From Labilithrix sp. (GTDB lineage: Bacteria; Myxococcota; Polyangia; Polyangiales; Polyangiaceae), in the NCBI GenBank assembly GCA_028287035.1, contig JAQBQL010000110.1, positions 1-16,438 of the forward strand: a DNA stretch of 16,438 nt, in the 5' to 3' direction. The notes beneath the pieces were generated by a model. The model worked only from the letters and a program-made list of their open reading frames with translations. It had not been told where the DNA came from and did not search any database. This document shows, one piece after another, positions 6,595 to 15,029 of this stretch. Within the stretch, counting starts at the first letter, position 1. The number at the start of each line of letters is the position of its first letter. Both the position numbers and the translations under genes were made by a program.

Positions 6595-7276
6595 GCACGC
6601 CGCGAAGGACGTAGTCGAGATACGTCTCGTTGCCGCTCGCCCAGAGCACGAACGGGGCGCGCGCCTCGCCCTCGTCCGAGACCGCGGCGAGGAGCTCGAC
6701 CGCGCCCATCGCCGGGAGCTCGTGGAGCGTTGCCTCATCGCCGCCGGCGCTCTCTTGCTCGAACTTCGCGACGTCGAACGCGAGCGCGTCCCCGAACGCA
6801 GCGATGGCTCCGCGGTGGCGCTCCGGGTCGAGGGCCTCGAGCGGCACGAGCTCCCAGCCCCCGTCGACGAGCACCGGGAAGACGTCCTCCTCGCGTGACT
6901 CGTCGAACGGCTCGGCGCCCGGGTCGGGCAGGTCCGCGCCGATGCCGGCAAGGCGCCGCGCCAGCGTCGTCGCCGCGGTCTCCCGCGCCGGGCCGGGCAC
7001 CCAGAAGGCGCCGAGCACCGCGACGAGCTCCGCGTCGCTGACGCGCCGGTAGAGGCGCTCGTCCTTGGACGCCGCGTCGATGGTGTCGTCGGAGAGGACC
7101 CGCTCGGCCCACGCGGAAGCCTCGGCCAGTGCCGGGTCACCCGCGAGGCTCGCCGCCTCGACGGCAAAGGCGTGCACGAGGTGCAAGCGTCCCGCGACGT
7201 AACGATGCTGCCCGAGCGCGCGGACGAGGCGCACGAGCTCCTCGCCGGTGTGCGTATCGATCTCGATTCCGTTCAT
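6566..7276 (-). CDS. Uncharacterised 236-residue protein coupled to the MscS-CNBD channel
   Basis: I do not recognise a family. The product has no signal peptide or membrane segment and is acidic, so it is probably cytoplasmic. The N-terminal half is helical and rich in Ala, Leu and Glu; the second half alternates strands and helices (PVLVDGGWELVPLEALD, then the C-terminal APFVLWASGNETYLDYVLRG). The ATG at 7276 shares one base with the stop of the upstream channel gene (TGATG), which implies translational coupling and a shared function. A longer in-frame reading upstream would lie wholly inside the channel gene and is rejected. The 3' end overlaps the convergent SPFH gene by 29 bases, leaving no room for a separate terminator. 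Confidence 0.75.
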   Translation of the reverse strand: MNGIEIDTHTGEELVRLVRALGQHRYVAGRLHLVHAFAVEAASLAGDPALAEASAWAERVLSDDTIDAASKDERLYRRVSDAELVAVLGAFWVPGPARETAATTLARRLAGIGADLPDPGAEPFDESREEDVFPVLVDGGWELVPLEALDPERHRGAIAAFGDALAFDVAKFEQESAGGDEATLHELPAMGAVELLAAVSDEGEARAPFVLWASGNETYLDYVLRGVLKVAKLEGR

Positions 7277-8817
7277 CACAGCCCGAAGAAATCCTTGATG
7301 CCGGAGAGGATGCGGTCCCGCTCGGAAGCATGCAGTGTGAGGCGGTCCACGGCGCCCAGGCCGTCGCGCACTGCCATCAGCTCGAGGCGGCGCGTCGCCA
7401 TGTTCTCGGAGAGCTCGTTCGCGATCTCGGGGCGCGCGAGGAGCACCTCCTGGAAGGTCTCCTTGCCCAGCCGGAAGCATTCGACGTCGGTGAGGGCCAG
7501 CACGTCCGCGGTGCGCGGCTCGCCCGTCATGAGGCCCATCTCCCCGAAGAACGCCGGCGCCTGGAGCGTCGCGATGGTCTTCACCTGCGCCGGCGCGGGC
7601 CCGTCACCGTCGGGGTCGATGCTGGCGCGCACCTCGGCGCTGCCGCTCGTCAGCACGTAGAGCCAGTGCGCGGTGGCACCCTGCCTCGTGATGATCTCGC
7701 CGGCGGTGTAGATGAGATGGCCCATGCCGCCGGCGAGGGTCTCGAGCTCGTTCTCCTTGAGGTGACGGAAGAGGCTCACGTGGCGGAGGGCCTCGAGGCG
7801 TTCGCTGGCGCGCCGTTCGCCGCGGCGGCTGACGCGGTCGGCGTCCTGCACCTCGAGGAACGTCGTGTGCGCCGGCACCGCGAGGGGAATGTCCGCCCGC
7901 CGGAGCGCCGTGTAGATGCGGGCGCGCACGCGCGAGCTCGTGGGGTCGTCGGCGGCGAGATCGAGGATCCAGTACCTGACCGCGTACGTGGCGAAGCTCT
8001 CGCGCATCTCCTTCGTGAAGTCCATGCACACGACGCTCGGCACCGGGTCGGCCGCGACGTTGTCGATGCTCGCGCCGCGCAGCGCATCGCTGACCACCTG
8101 GATGACGCGGGTCGGCGGGAAGCGGAAGTCGACGTTGAACCACACCCACATGCGCTGCGGAACGGCGCGGCCATCGCGCTTGCCGAGGATGGTGATGTTC
8201 CCGGCGAGGAGCAGCTGGTTCGGGACGATGATGGTCGACGAGTCGCGGGTCTCGACCACGGTGTGCCGCCAGCGGACCTGGCGAACGCGCCCCTGCTTGC
8301 CGTTGTCGAGCTGGATCCAGTCGCCTTCGTTGATCGAGCCGTCGAGCTGCAGGGCGACGCCGCCGAGGATGTTGCCGAGCGTGCTCTGGAGAGAGATGGC
8401 GAGGACGGCGCTCACGACGGCGCTCGTCGCGAGCAGCCCGGTCGGATTGAACCCGTGACCCGCCAGCACGCCGAGGGTCGCGAGCAGGTAGCAGAGGCCG
8501 ACCGTGAGGTCGCTCGCGATCATCGGGACCGCGAGGCGCAGCCGCGGCAGCACGACGGCGAAGCAGAGCGTGACGGCGATGTTCACGAGCGTGAACGACT
8601 GCAGCAGCTCGGCGGCCACCATGAAGTAGCCCGCCCGCCGCGTGGAGCCGGCCGCCTCGAGCCCGAAGTGGACGGCCAGCGCCACGGCGTACACCACGTA
8701 GAGGATGACGATCCGCCGGACCCGGACGCGCTGCCCGGGCGCGAGCGCGTTCACCACGGTCGCCGTGAGTACGGTGCCCGCGAGCAGTCCCAGCGCCCAG
8801 ATGATCTCGGACCTCAT
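7276..8817 (-). CDS. MscS-family channel with C-terminal cyclic-nucleotide-binding domain
   Basis: This 513-residue inner-membrane protein has hydrophobic segments at about 3-25, 35-53, 64-90, 97-120 and 126-155. The last is the MscS pore helix (TSAVVSAVLAISLQSTLGNI), running into LQLDGSINEGDWIQL (156-170) and the MscS beta-domain with TRDSSTIIVPNQLLL (190-204). Residues about 340-470 are a cyclic-nucleotide-binding domain with the phosphate-binding cassette FGEMGLMTGEPRTADV (424-439); Glu425 and Arg435 are at the positions that normally hold the ribose and phosphate. Similar bacterial channels gated by cyclic nucleotides (bCNG type) are known. The ligand here, probably cAMP, is inferred. The ATG at 8817 puts the first membrane helix at the N-terminus; no strong ribosome binding site precedes it. 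It leads a two-gene operon with the 6566-7276 gene. Confidence 0.9.
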   Translation of the reverse strand: MRSEIIWALGLLAGTVLTATVVNALAPGQRVRVRRIVILYVVYAVALAVHFGLEAAGSTRRAGYFMVAAELLQSFTLVNIAVTLCFAVVLPRLRLAVPMIASDLTVGLCYLLATLGVLAGHGFNPTGLLATSAVVSAVLAISLQSTLGNILGGVALQLDGSINEGDWIQLDNGKQGRVRQVRWRHTVVETRDSSTIIVPNQLLLAGNITILGKRDGRAVPQRMWVWFNVDFRFPPTRVIQVVSDALRGASIDNVAADPVPSVVCMDFTKEMRESFATYAVRYWILDLAADDPTSSRVRARIYTALRRADIPLAVPAHTTFLEVQDADRVSRRGERRASERLEALRHVSLFRHLKENELETLAGGMGHLIYTAGEIITRQGATAHWLYVLTSGSAEVRASIDPDGDGPAPAQVKTIATLQAPAFFGEMGLMTGEPRTADVLALTDVECFRLGKETFQEVLLARPEIANELSENMATRRLELMAVRDGLGAVDRLTLHASERDRILSGIKDFFGL

Positions 8818-8955
8818 CGCCAGGGCCCTACGAACACCATCGCGCGTCCGGCCGTCAAGGTCTCGTTCAGCATCCGCCGGCAAAAGCGCTGCGGTATCGC
8901 GTCCGCGCGCACTTCTGGTCGTGACGCCGTGGGTCTCCTCCGCGATGCTGGGGCC
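8818..8955. other. Divergent intergenic region, channel gene and secreted protein gene
   Basis: These 138 bases must hold promoters for both directions. For the plus strand, GTGACG (8921-8926) and GATGCT (8944-8949) are 17 bases apart and would start transcription close to the GTG at 8956. For the minus strand TTGACG (8853-8858) is a fair -35, but nothing convincing sits at the -10 position. I see no inverted repeat that looks like an operator. Confidence 0.25.
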
Positions 8956-9615
8956 GTGCGCTCGCGGGCCCTTCTCTTCGTCATGGCCGTCCTGCTCACC
9001 ACGGGCACCGCGCGCGCGCAGCTGAACCCCGACTTTCCGCCGGCCGACGGTCCAGGCCGCGCGCCTGCGCCGGAGAAGCCCTCCGGCACGAACCCCGAGT
9101 CGCCGGGTGATACGCCGGTCGACGTCCCGCGCCTCGTGCTCGGCGCCGGCGTGCATGCGGGCGTCGGCATCGCGCCGGAGGTGGCGCTCGGGGTCCATGC
9201 TGCCGTGGAGCTCGCCACGATGCGTTGGTCGGTCGGGCTCGAGGGCCGCCACGATCTCCCCGCCAGCGGCCACACCGGGGCCGGGGCCCGGGCCCGCTCG
9301 TCGCTCCTCGGCCTCGCGTTCGTTCCGTGCGCGCGCACGCAGTCACTCTGGGCGTGCGGCGTCGTGCTCGCGTCGGGCGTGACCGCGACCGGGGAAGGGC
9401 CCACCGGCGCCGCCGAGCAGAGCGGCCATTTCGTGCTCGGCGTCGGCGCGCGTCTCGCGGCGCATCTCCGGCTCCCGCACGACTTCGCGGTGCGCTTCAC
9501 GGTCGAGGGCCTCGTGCACCCGATCCCGTGGAGCATCACGCGCGACGAGGACGTGATCTACAAGGCGTCCGTCGTCTCGGGCACCGTGGGTCTCGGCGTC
9601 GTGCACGCCTTCTGA
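8956..9615 (+). CDS. Secreted protein, probable small outer-membrane beta-barrel
   Basis: This 219-residue protein starts with a clear signal peptide (RSRALLFVMAVLLTTGTARA, cleavage expected before Gln22). A Pro-rich stretch (about 22-58) follows, then a domain of alternating hydrophobic strands (RLVLGAGVHAGVGIAP, ALGVHAAVELATMRWSVGLE, HFVLGVGARLAAHLRLP, AVRFTVEGLV, SGTVGLGVVHAF). It ends in Phe, as outer-membrane barrel proteins usually do. Two Cys in PCARTQSLWACG could form a disulfide. The GTG at 8956 is chosen because it gives a complete signal peptide; the next ATG (8984) would leave only part of it. No named family is recognised. Its stop lies nine bases from that of sucA on the other strand. 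Confidence 0.75.
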   Translation: MRSRALLFVMAVLLTTGTARAQLNPDFPPADGPGRAPAPEKPSGTNPESPGDTPVDVPRLVLGAGVHAGVGIAPEVALGVHAAVELATMRWSVGLEGRHDLPASGHTGAGARARSSLLGLAFVPCARTQSLWACGVVLASGVTATGEGPTGAAEQSGHFVLGVGARLAAHLRLPHDFAVRFTVEGLVHPIPWSITRDEDVIYKASVVSGTVGLGVVHAF

Positions 9616-9624
9616 CGTTGCCGC

Positions 9625-12468
9625 TCAGTCGGCGAGCGCTTCGTTGATCAGGCGCTGCTGCTCCAGCTTGTGGCTGGCCGAGCTGCCCGTCGCGGGGCTT
9701 GCCGCAGCCGGACGCGACACGACGGAGAGCGGCAGGCGCTCGCCGACGACGCCGCGCAGGTTCGCGTTCATGAAGTACCAGGGACCGGCGTTGCGGGGCT
9801 CTTCCTGGACCCACACGAGGCGCGTGCCGTCCGCGTACGGCGCGAGCGCCTTCACGAGCTCTTCGTGGAACGGATAGAGCTGCTCGAGGCGGATGATGGC
9901 GACGTCGTCGCGCTTCAGGTCCCGTCGCGCCGCGAGGAGGTCGTAATAGACCTTGCCGGTGCAGAGCAGCACGCGCTTCACCTTCTTCGGCTTGACCTGC
10001 GTGTCGGGGATGACGCGCTGGAACGAGCCATTCGCGAGATCGGCGGTGGTCGAGACCGCCTCCTTGTGACGGAGCAGGCTCTTCGGCGTGAAGATGACGA
10101 GCGGCTTGCGGATCGGACGCAGCACCTGGCGACGCAGGCAGTGGAACAGCTGCGCCGGCGTCGTCAGGTTGCAGACCTGGATGTTGTCCGAGGCCGCGAG
10201 CTGGAGGAACCGCTCGACGCGCGCGCTCGAGTGCTCGGGCCCCTGACCCTCGTACCCGTGGGGGAGGAGCATGACGAGGCCCGAGAGGCGCAGCCACTTG
10301 TCCTCGGCCGAGACGATGAACTGGTCGATGATGACCTGCGCGCCGTTCGCGAAGTCGCCGAACTGCGCCTCCCACAGGACGAGCCCATCGGGGGTGTCGA
10401 GGCTGTAGCCGTAGTCGAACGCGAGCACGCCCTGCTCGGAGAGGGGGCTGTCGTAGACGTCGAACTTGCCGCCGTTCTCCTCGGCGAGCTTCGCGAGCGG
10501 CGTGTAGCGAACGCCGGTCTTGCTGTCGTAGAGCGACGCGTGGCGGTGCGCGAACGTCCCGCGGCGCGAGTCCTGGCCGGACAGGCGGATGCGCCGCCCC
10601 TCGGCGACGAGCGACGCAAAGGCGAGGTGCTCGGCGGTGCCCCAGTCGAAGGGCTCGTTCGCGGCGACGCGGTCGCGGCGCAGATCGATCATCGCCTTGA
10701 TCTTGGGGTTCGCGTTGAACCCCTCGGGCAGCTGCGCGAGGCGCGCGGCGAGGGTGTTGAGCACGGGCTCCTCCACCTTCGTCGGGACGTCGGGGACCTT
10801 GCCGTCGGGGCCGCCGAGGTAGGGCGTCCACACGCCCTCCATCGCGCTCGGCGCGCGGAGGAAGTCGCCCTGCTTCTCCTCGACGAGGGCCTGCTCGAGC
10901 GCGGCCTTGCGCTCGGCCATCAGCTTCGAGGCGATCTCGGCGCTGAGCTGCCCGCTCTTCGTGAGGCGGTTCACGTAGACCGCGCGGACGGTCGGCTTCT
11001 GGTCGATCTTCTCGTACATCGTCGGCTGCGTGAACCGCGGCTCGTCGCCCTCGTTGTGGCCGTACCGGCGGTAGCAGAGCATGTCGATGACGACGTCCTT
11101 GGCGAAGCGCTGGCGGAACTCGGCCGCGAGGCGCGTGACCTGGATGACCGCCTCGGGATCCTCGCCGTTCACGTGGAACACCGGGATCTTGAGCATGCGC
11201 GCGATGTCGGTGCAGTAGCGCGTCGACCGCGAGTCGGACGGGAGCGTCGTGAAGCCGATCTGGTTGTTGACGACGAGGTGGACGGTGCCGCCCGTCGCGT
11301 AGCCCTCGAGGCCCGCCATGTTCAGCGTCTCGGGGATGACGCCCTGGCCCATGAACGCCGCGTCGCCGTGGATGAGGAGCGGCATGACGCCGAAGCGCTT
11401 GCCGCGCTCCTGCTTGGCACGCACGCGTCCCTCGACGACCGGGTTGACGAACTCGAGGTGGCTCGGGTTGAAGGCGAGCGAGAGGTGGATCTTGCGGCCG
11501 GTCGATGTCGTGCGGTCGGTGCTCGCGCCGAGGTGGTACTTCACGTCGCCGCGCCCGAGGTTGCGCTCGGGGTTCGAGTCGCGGAACGCCGCGAAGATCT
11601 CGCGGACGTTCTTGCCCATCACGTTGGCGAGGACGTTGAGGCGGCCGCGATGGGCCATGCCGATGACGATCTCCTCGACGCCGTGCCCGGCCGCGTAGTC
11701 GATGAGCAGATCGAGCGTCGCGATCATGCTCTCGGCGCCCTCTGCCGAGAAGCGCTTCGCGCCGAGGAAGTTCGTGTGGACGAACTGCTCGAAGATCTCC
11801 GCGTCCGTGAGGCTGGTGAGGACGCGGAGGACCTCTTCCTCGCCGAGCTTCACGCGGTTGCGCGACTGCTCCATCTGCGTCTGCAGCCAGTCGCGGGCCT
11901 CGGGCTCCTCGATGTGCGTGTACTCGACGCCGATGGCCCCGCAGTACGTCTCGGCGAGGTGCGCGATGACCTCGCGCAGGGTCGCGCGCTCGCCGATGCC
12001 GGCGACGCCGCCGGTGGGGAACGTCACGTCGTAGTCGGCCTCGGTCAGGCCGAAGTTCGACAGCTCGAGCTCGGGCGCGGCCTCGGGCGCCTTCCCGAGG
12101 GGGTCGATCTTCGCGAACAGGTGGCCGCGCACGCGGTAGGCGTTCACCAGCTGGTAGACGCGTCCCTGGAGCGCGGCGGCGGCGAGCAGGTGCTCGTCGC
12201 GCCCGGCGAGCACGAGCGACGAGTCCCGGGACGCATGCCCGTTCGTGCCGTTCGTCCCCTTTGCCTGCGCGACCGCTCCGTCCCCGCCGGACGAATGGCC
12301 GTTCGCCTCGCCGTCGGAGGAGGGAGCGGGGCGGGTCTGCGATGACTCACCGCGCTCGTGCGCGTCGAAGAAGCTACGCCACTGCTCGTCGACAGACTGC
12401 CGGCTCTGGCGGTACTGAGCGTGGAGATCCTCGACGAAACCAGCGTTGATACCGAAGTCCTCGAACAT
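9625..12468 (-). CDS. sucA: 2-oxoglutarate dehydrogenase E1 component
   Basis: SucA (947 residues) is the thiamine-diphosphate-dependent E1 of the 2-oxoglutarate dehydrogenase complex. It decarboxylates 2-oxoglutarate and passes the succinyl group to the lipoyl arm of E2 (SucB) in the TCA cycle. The N-terminus [16 protein letters not shown] has the E1o docking segment seen in the family (FxxxFxxxVxxLYxxY type). Catalytic-core landmarks are [13 protein letters not shown] (271-283), [16 protein letters not shown] (333-348), [18 protein letters not shown] (367-384) with NNQ (401-403) for Mg-thiamine diphosphate, [11 protein letters not shown] (467-477), [16 protein letters not shown] (735-750) and the C-terminal [12 protein letters not shown] (886-897). 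Residues about 38-90 are a Ser/Gly/Asn-rich linker. Length is near that of E. coli SucA (933 residues), and no E2 domain is fused. Neither sucB nor lpd is in the window. GAGAGG eight bases upstream supports the ATG. Confidence 0.98.
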   Translation of the reverse strand: MFEDFGINAGFVEDLHAQYRQSRQSVDEQWRSFFDAHERGESSQTRPAPSSDGEANGHSSGGDGAVAQAKGTNGTNGHASRDSSLVLAGRDEHLLAAAALQGRVYQLVNAYRVRGHLFAKIDPLGKAPEAAPELELSNFGLTEADYDVTFPTGGVAGIGERATLREVIAHLAETYCGAIGVEYTHIEEPEARDWLQTQMEQSRNRVKLGEEEVLRVLTSLTDAEIFEQFVHTNFLGAKRFSAEGAESMIATLDLLIDYAAGHGVEEIVIGMAHRGRLNVLANVMGKNVREIFAAFRDSNPERNLGRGDVKYHLGASTDRTTSTGRKIHLSLAFNPSHLEFVNPVVEGRVRAKQERGKRFGVMPLLIHGDAAFMGQGVIPETLNMAGLEGYATGGTVHLVVNNQIGFTTLPSDSRSTRYCTDIARMLKIPVFHVNGEDPEAVIQVTRLAAEFRQRFAKDVVIDMLCYRRYGHNEGDEPRFTQPTMYEKIDQKPTVRAVYVNRLTKSGQLSAEIASKLMAERKAALEQALVEEKQGDFLRAPSAMEGVWTPYLGGPDGKVPDVPTKVEEPVLNTLAARLAQLPEGFNANPKIKAMIDLRRDRVAANEPFDWGTAEHLAFASLVAEGRRIRLSGQDSRRGTFAHRHASLYDSKTGVRYTPLAKLAEENGGKFDVYDSPLSEQGVLAFDYGYSLDTPDGLVLWEAQFGDFANGAQVIIDQFIVSAEDKWLRLSGLVMLLPHGYEGQGPEHSSARVERFLQLAASDNIQVCNLTTPAQLFHCLRRQVLRPIRKPLVIFTPKSLLRHKEAVSTTADLANGSFQRVIPDTQVKPKKVKRVLLCTGKVYYDLLAARRDLKRDDVAIIRLEQLYPFHEELVKALAPYADGTRLVWVQEEPRNAGPWYFMNANLRGVVGERLPLSVVSRPAAASPATGSSASHKLEQQRLINEALAD

Positions 12469-12476
12469 TGCGGATC

Positions 12477-12482
12477 CCTCTC
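12477..12482 (-). promoter_or_regulatory. Ribosome binding site of sucA
   Basis: GAGAGG on the minus strand ends eight bases before the ATG at 12468. There are 79 bases between this ATG and the stop of the upstream gene. That gap contains a TTGACG (12512-12517) and a TATAAG (12482-12487), but their spacing does not make a convincing promoter. Confidence 0.55.
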
Positions 12483-12547
12483 TTATAGGGAAAGCCGCCC
12501 ACCGGGTCGAGCGTCAACGGCCGCGGATTTCCCGCATTTTTTGCAGC

Positions 12548-13915
12548 TCAGCGCTCGCGCGGCGAGAGCCAGGCCGTCAGATCGGCCCCTTGCTCGAGCA
12601 CGACCAGGACCGCGTCGATCGAGATCGCCGACACGACGGTGCCCGCCGGGGCCACGTGCACGCCGGCCGCGTCTCGCCACACGATGACCCGCACCGCCTG
12701 CGTGGTCTGGATGGCGGGGTCGTGGACGGGGGGCTGCAGGGACGCGCGAGGTGCGCTCCGCGCATGCGCAACCGGGCTGTCGCGGGGCGGAACAGGCTCG
12801 TTGCGGGCATCGAGCCGAGCGTCGGGGCGGGCCTCGGGGACGGCGGTGGCGACCGGCGGCGGCGGGACGGACGCGGCGACCTCGCTCGCGTACGCCGCCT
12901 GGCCGACGAAGGCCGTCGCGCGGTCGCCCGACGGGGACACGTCGAGCTCGTCCGAGCCGCTGAGGTTCTGGGTGGGGGACGCGTCCCACTCCGCCGCGGA
13001 CTTCGCGCCGGATCGTTCGCGCCGATGCGATTCGTGGGGCTGCGATTGCCGCGCGAGGTCCTCGAACCGCGCGACCACCGTGGAGGCCTCAGGCGGCTCG
13101 CGATCGAGCTGAGGCCGGCGGGGCGGGCGGCTGCTCGCGGCGGCGGGCGGCGGGTTGCTGCGGAACGGCGAGAGGCCGACCACGGTCGCGTCCGGGTCGA
13201 CGGCGCGGTCACGCACGCGGAGCAGCGCCGCCGCCGCCTCGCCGTCGACCGCGGGATGGGGCGACGTCTCGATGGCGCCCGCGCCCGCCGGCCTGGCCGG
13301 GGCGAGCCCACCGCGCGGCGTCTGCGGGGCGAGCGGGACCTGCGAGACCCTCGGCGGCTGGGCGGTCTGCACCGAGCTCGGGTCGGCGGAGGCCGCGGGC
13401 GGACGGGGAGGGACGCGCCCGGTGAGCGGAGCGCGCGGCGGGGCGCCCGAGCGTACCGGGGACGGCGCGAGGCTCGCGCGAGCGGGATCGAGCTGCGCCG
13501 CGGGCTGCGAGCGCGTGGTCGTCGGGATGCCGCTCGGCGGGAGGTTGGCGGCCGGCGTGAAGGTCGCGTCGGGCGGCGGCACCGCCGTGATCGAGGTCGC
13601 CGCGTGGGAGGCCTGCGAGGCCTGCGCGGCCTGCAGGCGCTCCGAAGGCTGCCCGCCCTCGTTCACCGAGGCACGCGAGCGGCGAGCCACGAGCGACGTC
13701 AGCTCGGACGCCGCCTTCGCGAGATCCAGCGCGCGCTGATCGGCCTCGACCTCCGACGCGGCCTCGGCGGCCTTGCGCACCCACTTGATGCCCTCGAGGT
13801 GATCGCCGCGCGCCCACATCGCCTCGGCGGTGGAGAGTGCCCACGACACGTCCTCGGGGTCGTCCGGACGCGCCTCCGGGACCTGGGGAAGCGCGAGCTC
13901 GTCTTCGGCTGCCAT
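12548..13915 (-). CDS. Pro/Ala-rich protein with globular ends, unknown function
   Basis: This gene encodes 455 residues and I recognise no named family. Residues about 20-80 form an acidic helical hairpin ([19 protein letters not shown], then [20 protein letters not shown]) that resembles a single TPR-like unit. Residues about 85-400 are Pro-, Ala-, Ser- and Arg-rich and probably disordered, with scattered short conserved-looking pieces such as [11 protein letters not shown] (241-251). Residues about 405-450 make a compact beta-rich end ([20 protein letters not shown], then [16 protein letters not shown]). No signal peptide or membrane segment is seen, so it is probably a cytoplasmic scaffold or adaptor. 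It lies upstream of sucA on the same strand, 79 bases away, and may share its transcript. The ATG at 13915 is the first that gives a plausible N-terminus; the ribosome binding site is weak. Confidence 0.75.
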   Translation of the reverse strand: MAAEDELALPQVPEARPDDPEDVSWALSTAEAMWARGDHLEGIKWVRKAAEAASEVEADQRALDLAKAASELTSLVARRSRASVNEGGQPSERLQAAQASQASHAATSITAVPPPDATFTPAANLPPSGIPTTTRSQPAAQLDPARASLAPSPVRSGAPPRAPLTGRVPPRPPAASADPSSVQTAQPPRVSQVPLAPQTPRGGLAPARPAGAGAIETSPHPAVDGEAAAALLRVRDRAVDPDATVVGLSPFRSNPPPAAASSRPPRRPQLDREPPEASTVVARFEDLARQSQPHESHRRERSGAKSAAEWDASPTQNLSGSDELDVSPSGDRATAFVGQAAYASEVAASVPPPPVATAVPEARPDARLDARNEPVPPRDSPVAHARSAPRASLQPPVHDPAIQTTQAVRVIVWRDAAGVHVAPAGTVVSAISIDAVLVVLEQGADLTAWLSPRER

Positions 13916-13949
13916 GGCGCAGCTCGGATCGTCGGGCAAGCGGCCGGGC

Positions 13950-13980
13950 TTGGCAAGCCTTTCGTCAGGCGTGGTAGCGT
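13950..13980 (+). promoter_or_regulatory. Possible promoter of thiS
   Basis: TTGGCA (13950-13955) and TAGCGT (13975-13980) are 19 bases apart. The second element ends seven bases before the ATG at 13988, so a transcript from it would start at or next to the start codon. The TTGGCAA and a following CGTCAG also occur, at almost the same spacing, upstream of the SulP operon. This is a pattern match only. Confidence 0.3.
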
Positions 13981-13987
13981 CCGCGCC

Positions 13988-14188
13988 ATGCAGGTGGTCG
14001 TGAACGGAGCCCCTCACGAGGTACCGGACGAGCTGACCGTCGCCGGCCTCGTCGCCCATCTCGGCCTGTCGGGCGGCCCCGTTGCCGTCGAGGTGAACCG
14101 CGAGATCGTCCCGCGCGCCGAGCACGCGGCGCGGCGGGTGATCGCCGGTGACGCCATCGAGATCGTGCACTTCGTCGGCGGCGGCTGA
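13988..14188 (+). CDS. thiS: Sulfur carrier protein ThiS
   Basis: This 66-residue ubiquitin-fold protein carries sulfur as a C-terminal thiocarboxylate for making the thiazole ring of thiamine. It begins [20 protein letters not shown], the usual ThiS opening (short beta-strand, N-G, then [12 protein letters not shown]). It continues [16 protein letters not shown], the conserved VEVN-E-VPR segment. It ends [13 protein letters not shown] with the obligatory Gly-Gly. The length fits the family. Its usual partners thiG, thiF, thiH or thiO are not here: the next gene is on the other strand, so thiS is solitary in this window. MoaD is an alternative Gly-Gly ubiquitin-fold protein, but the VEVN/VPR core fits ThiS better. 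No Shine-Dalgarno sequence is visible before the ATG. Confidence 0.92.
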   Translation: MQVVVNGAPHEVPDELTVAGLVAHLGLSGGPVAVEVNREIVPRAEHAARRVIAGDAIEIVHFVGGG

Positions 14189-14209
14189 CCGCGCCCTACG
14201 CGCCCTCGG

Positions 14210-14992
14210 TCACTCCACGCAGCGCGATCGGGCGCGCGCGACGAGGGCGCTGACCGCCTCGTGGGCGCGGCTCGTCACGTCGGCGGCGCGGTCCGAGCGC
14301 CTCACGACGAAGGGCTCACCGATGCTGACGACCATGCGCGTGCCGCGGCTCTTCGCCATGCGCGCGAGGTGCTCCGGGAACGTCTCGTCGACGAAGGCCG
14401 CGCCCGAGGACCGAGGGTAGGCGAGACCGACCGGGACGATCTCTGCCCCGGCGCGCACCGCCGACACGAACCCGCCGGCGAAGAACGGACGCACCTCGTC
14501 GCCCGGGAACGTGGTGCCCTCCGGGAACACGTTGATGGCCTCGCCGCCCGCGAGGTGCTTCTGGATCGCACGGATCGTGGCGGCGCCGCTCTTGGCGCTC
14601 TCGCGATCGACGAACACCGTGCCGACCGCGCGCGCCGCGGCGCCGACCACCGGCCAGGACGCGAGGTCGGCGCGGCTCACCATCCGGCCGCCGAAGACCG
14701 AGAGCACGACCCCGATGTCGATCGCCGAGCGATGGTTCAGCACGACGAGGCGACCGCGGCCCGGCGTGCGCGGCGGCAGCGCGCCGTCGACAACGACCTC
14801 GATCGCGAAGAGGCGGAGCAGCGTGCGCGCCCAGCGGCCGACCCACGCGTCCCGGAGCTCGTCCTGCTCGGCGGGCGGCGCCAGCTTGCGACGCGCGAGA
14901 TAGGCGGTCAGCAGGGCCGCGGTCACGCCCACGAACCCGCCGGCGCGGACCGTCTTGCGGAGCTCCTCGCGGGCGGTGTCGGTCGCGCTCAC
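14210..14992 (-). CDS. 1-acyl-glycerol-3-phosphate acyltransferase family protein (PlsC-like)
   Basis: This 260-residue acyltransferase of the PlsC/LPLAT family probably converts lysophosphatidate to phosphatidate or acylates a related lipid at the inner face of the membrane. It has the catalytic HX4D box in NHRSAID (His87, Asp92), the FVDRES block (127-132), the substrate-binding FPEGTTFPGDEVRPFFAGG (156-174) and VPVGLAYP (186-193). Residues about 17-33 are a hydrophobic N-terminal segment that could anchor it. The GTG at 14992 is the only start that gives the normal family length; the ribosome binding site is weak. It lies 37 bases after the peptidase-like gene on the same strand and is probably co-transcribed with it. 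The acyl acceptor cannot be told from sequence. Confidence 0.9.
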   Translation of the reverse strand: MSATDTAREELRKTVRAGGFVGVTAALLTAYLARRKLAPPAEQDELRDAWVGRWARTLLRLFAIEVVVDGALPPRTPGRGRLVVLNHRSAIDIGVVLSVFGGRMVSRADLASWPVVGAAARAVGTVFVDRESAKSGAATIRAIQKHLAGGEAINVFPEGTTFPGDEVRPFFAGGFVSAVRAGAEIVPVGLAYPRSSGAAFVDETFPEHLARMAKSRGTRMVVSIGEPFVVRRSDRAADVTSRAHEAVSALVARARSRCVE

Positions 14993-15029
14993 GTCGTCAC
15001 CATAGCGTGCAGCTCGCCGGAGGAGACGG

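Noticed and set aside
8830..8858. TTGACG upstream of the MscS-CNBD gene as a full promoter
   Set aside because: The hexamer 17 bases downstream (GTTCGT) matches the -10 consensus at only two positions.
9670..12345. Open frame of about 890 codons antisense to sucA
   Set aside because: Composition is dominated by Arg, Ala, Glu, Asp and Val with no motif; the sense strand is unmistakable SucA.
12482..12517. TTGACG and TATAAG upstream of sucA as a promoter
   Set aside because: They are 24 bases apart, too far for the housekeeping sigma factor, and the TATAAG overlaps the ribosome binding site region, so a start from it would remove the leader.
12518..12547. Small stem GCGG-GAAAT-CCGC after the 12548-13915 gene as a terminator
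   Set aside because: The stem has four pairs and no following T-run, so it is too weak to call.
14180..14216. GACCG...CGGTC inverted repeat between thiS and the acyltransferase gene as a shared terminator
   Set aside because: Five pairs around a 14-base loop without a T-run on either strand is not convincing.
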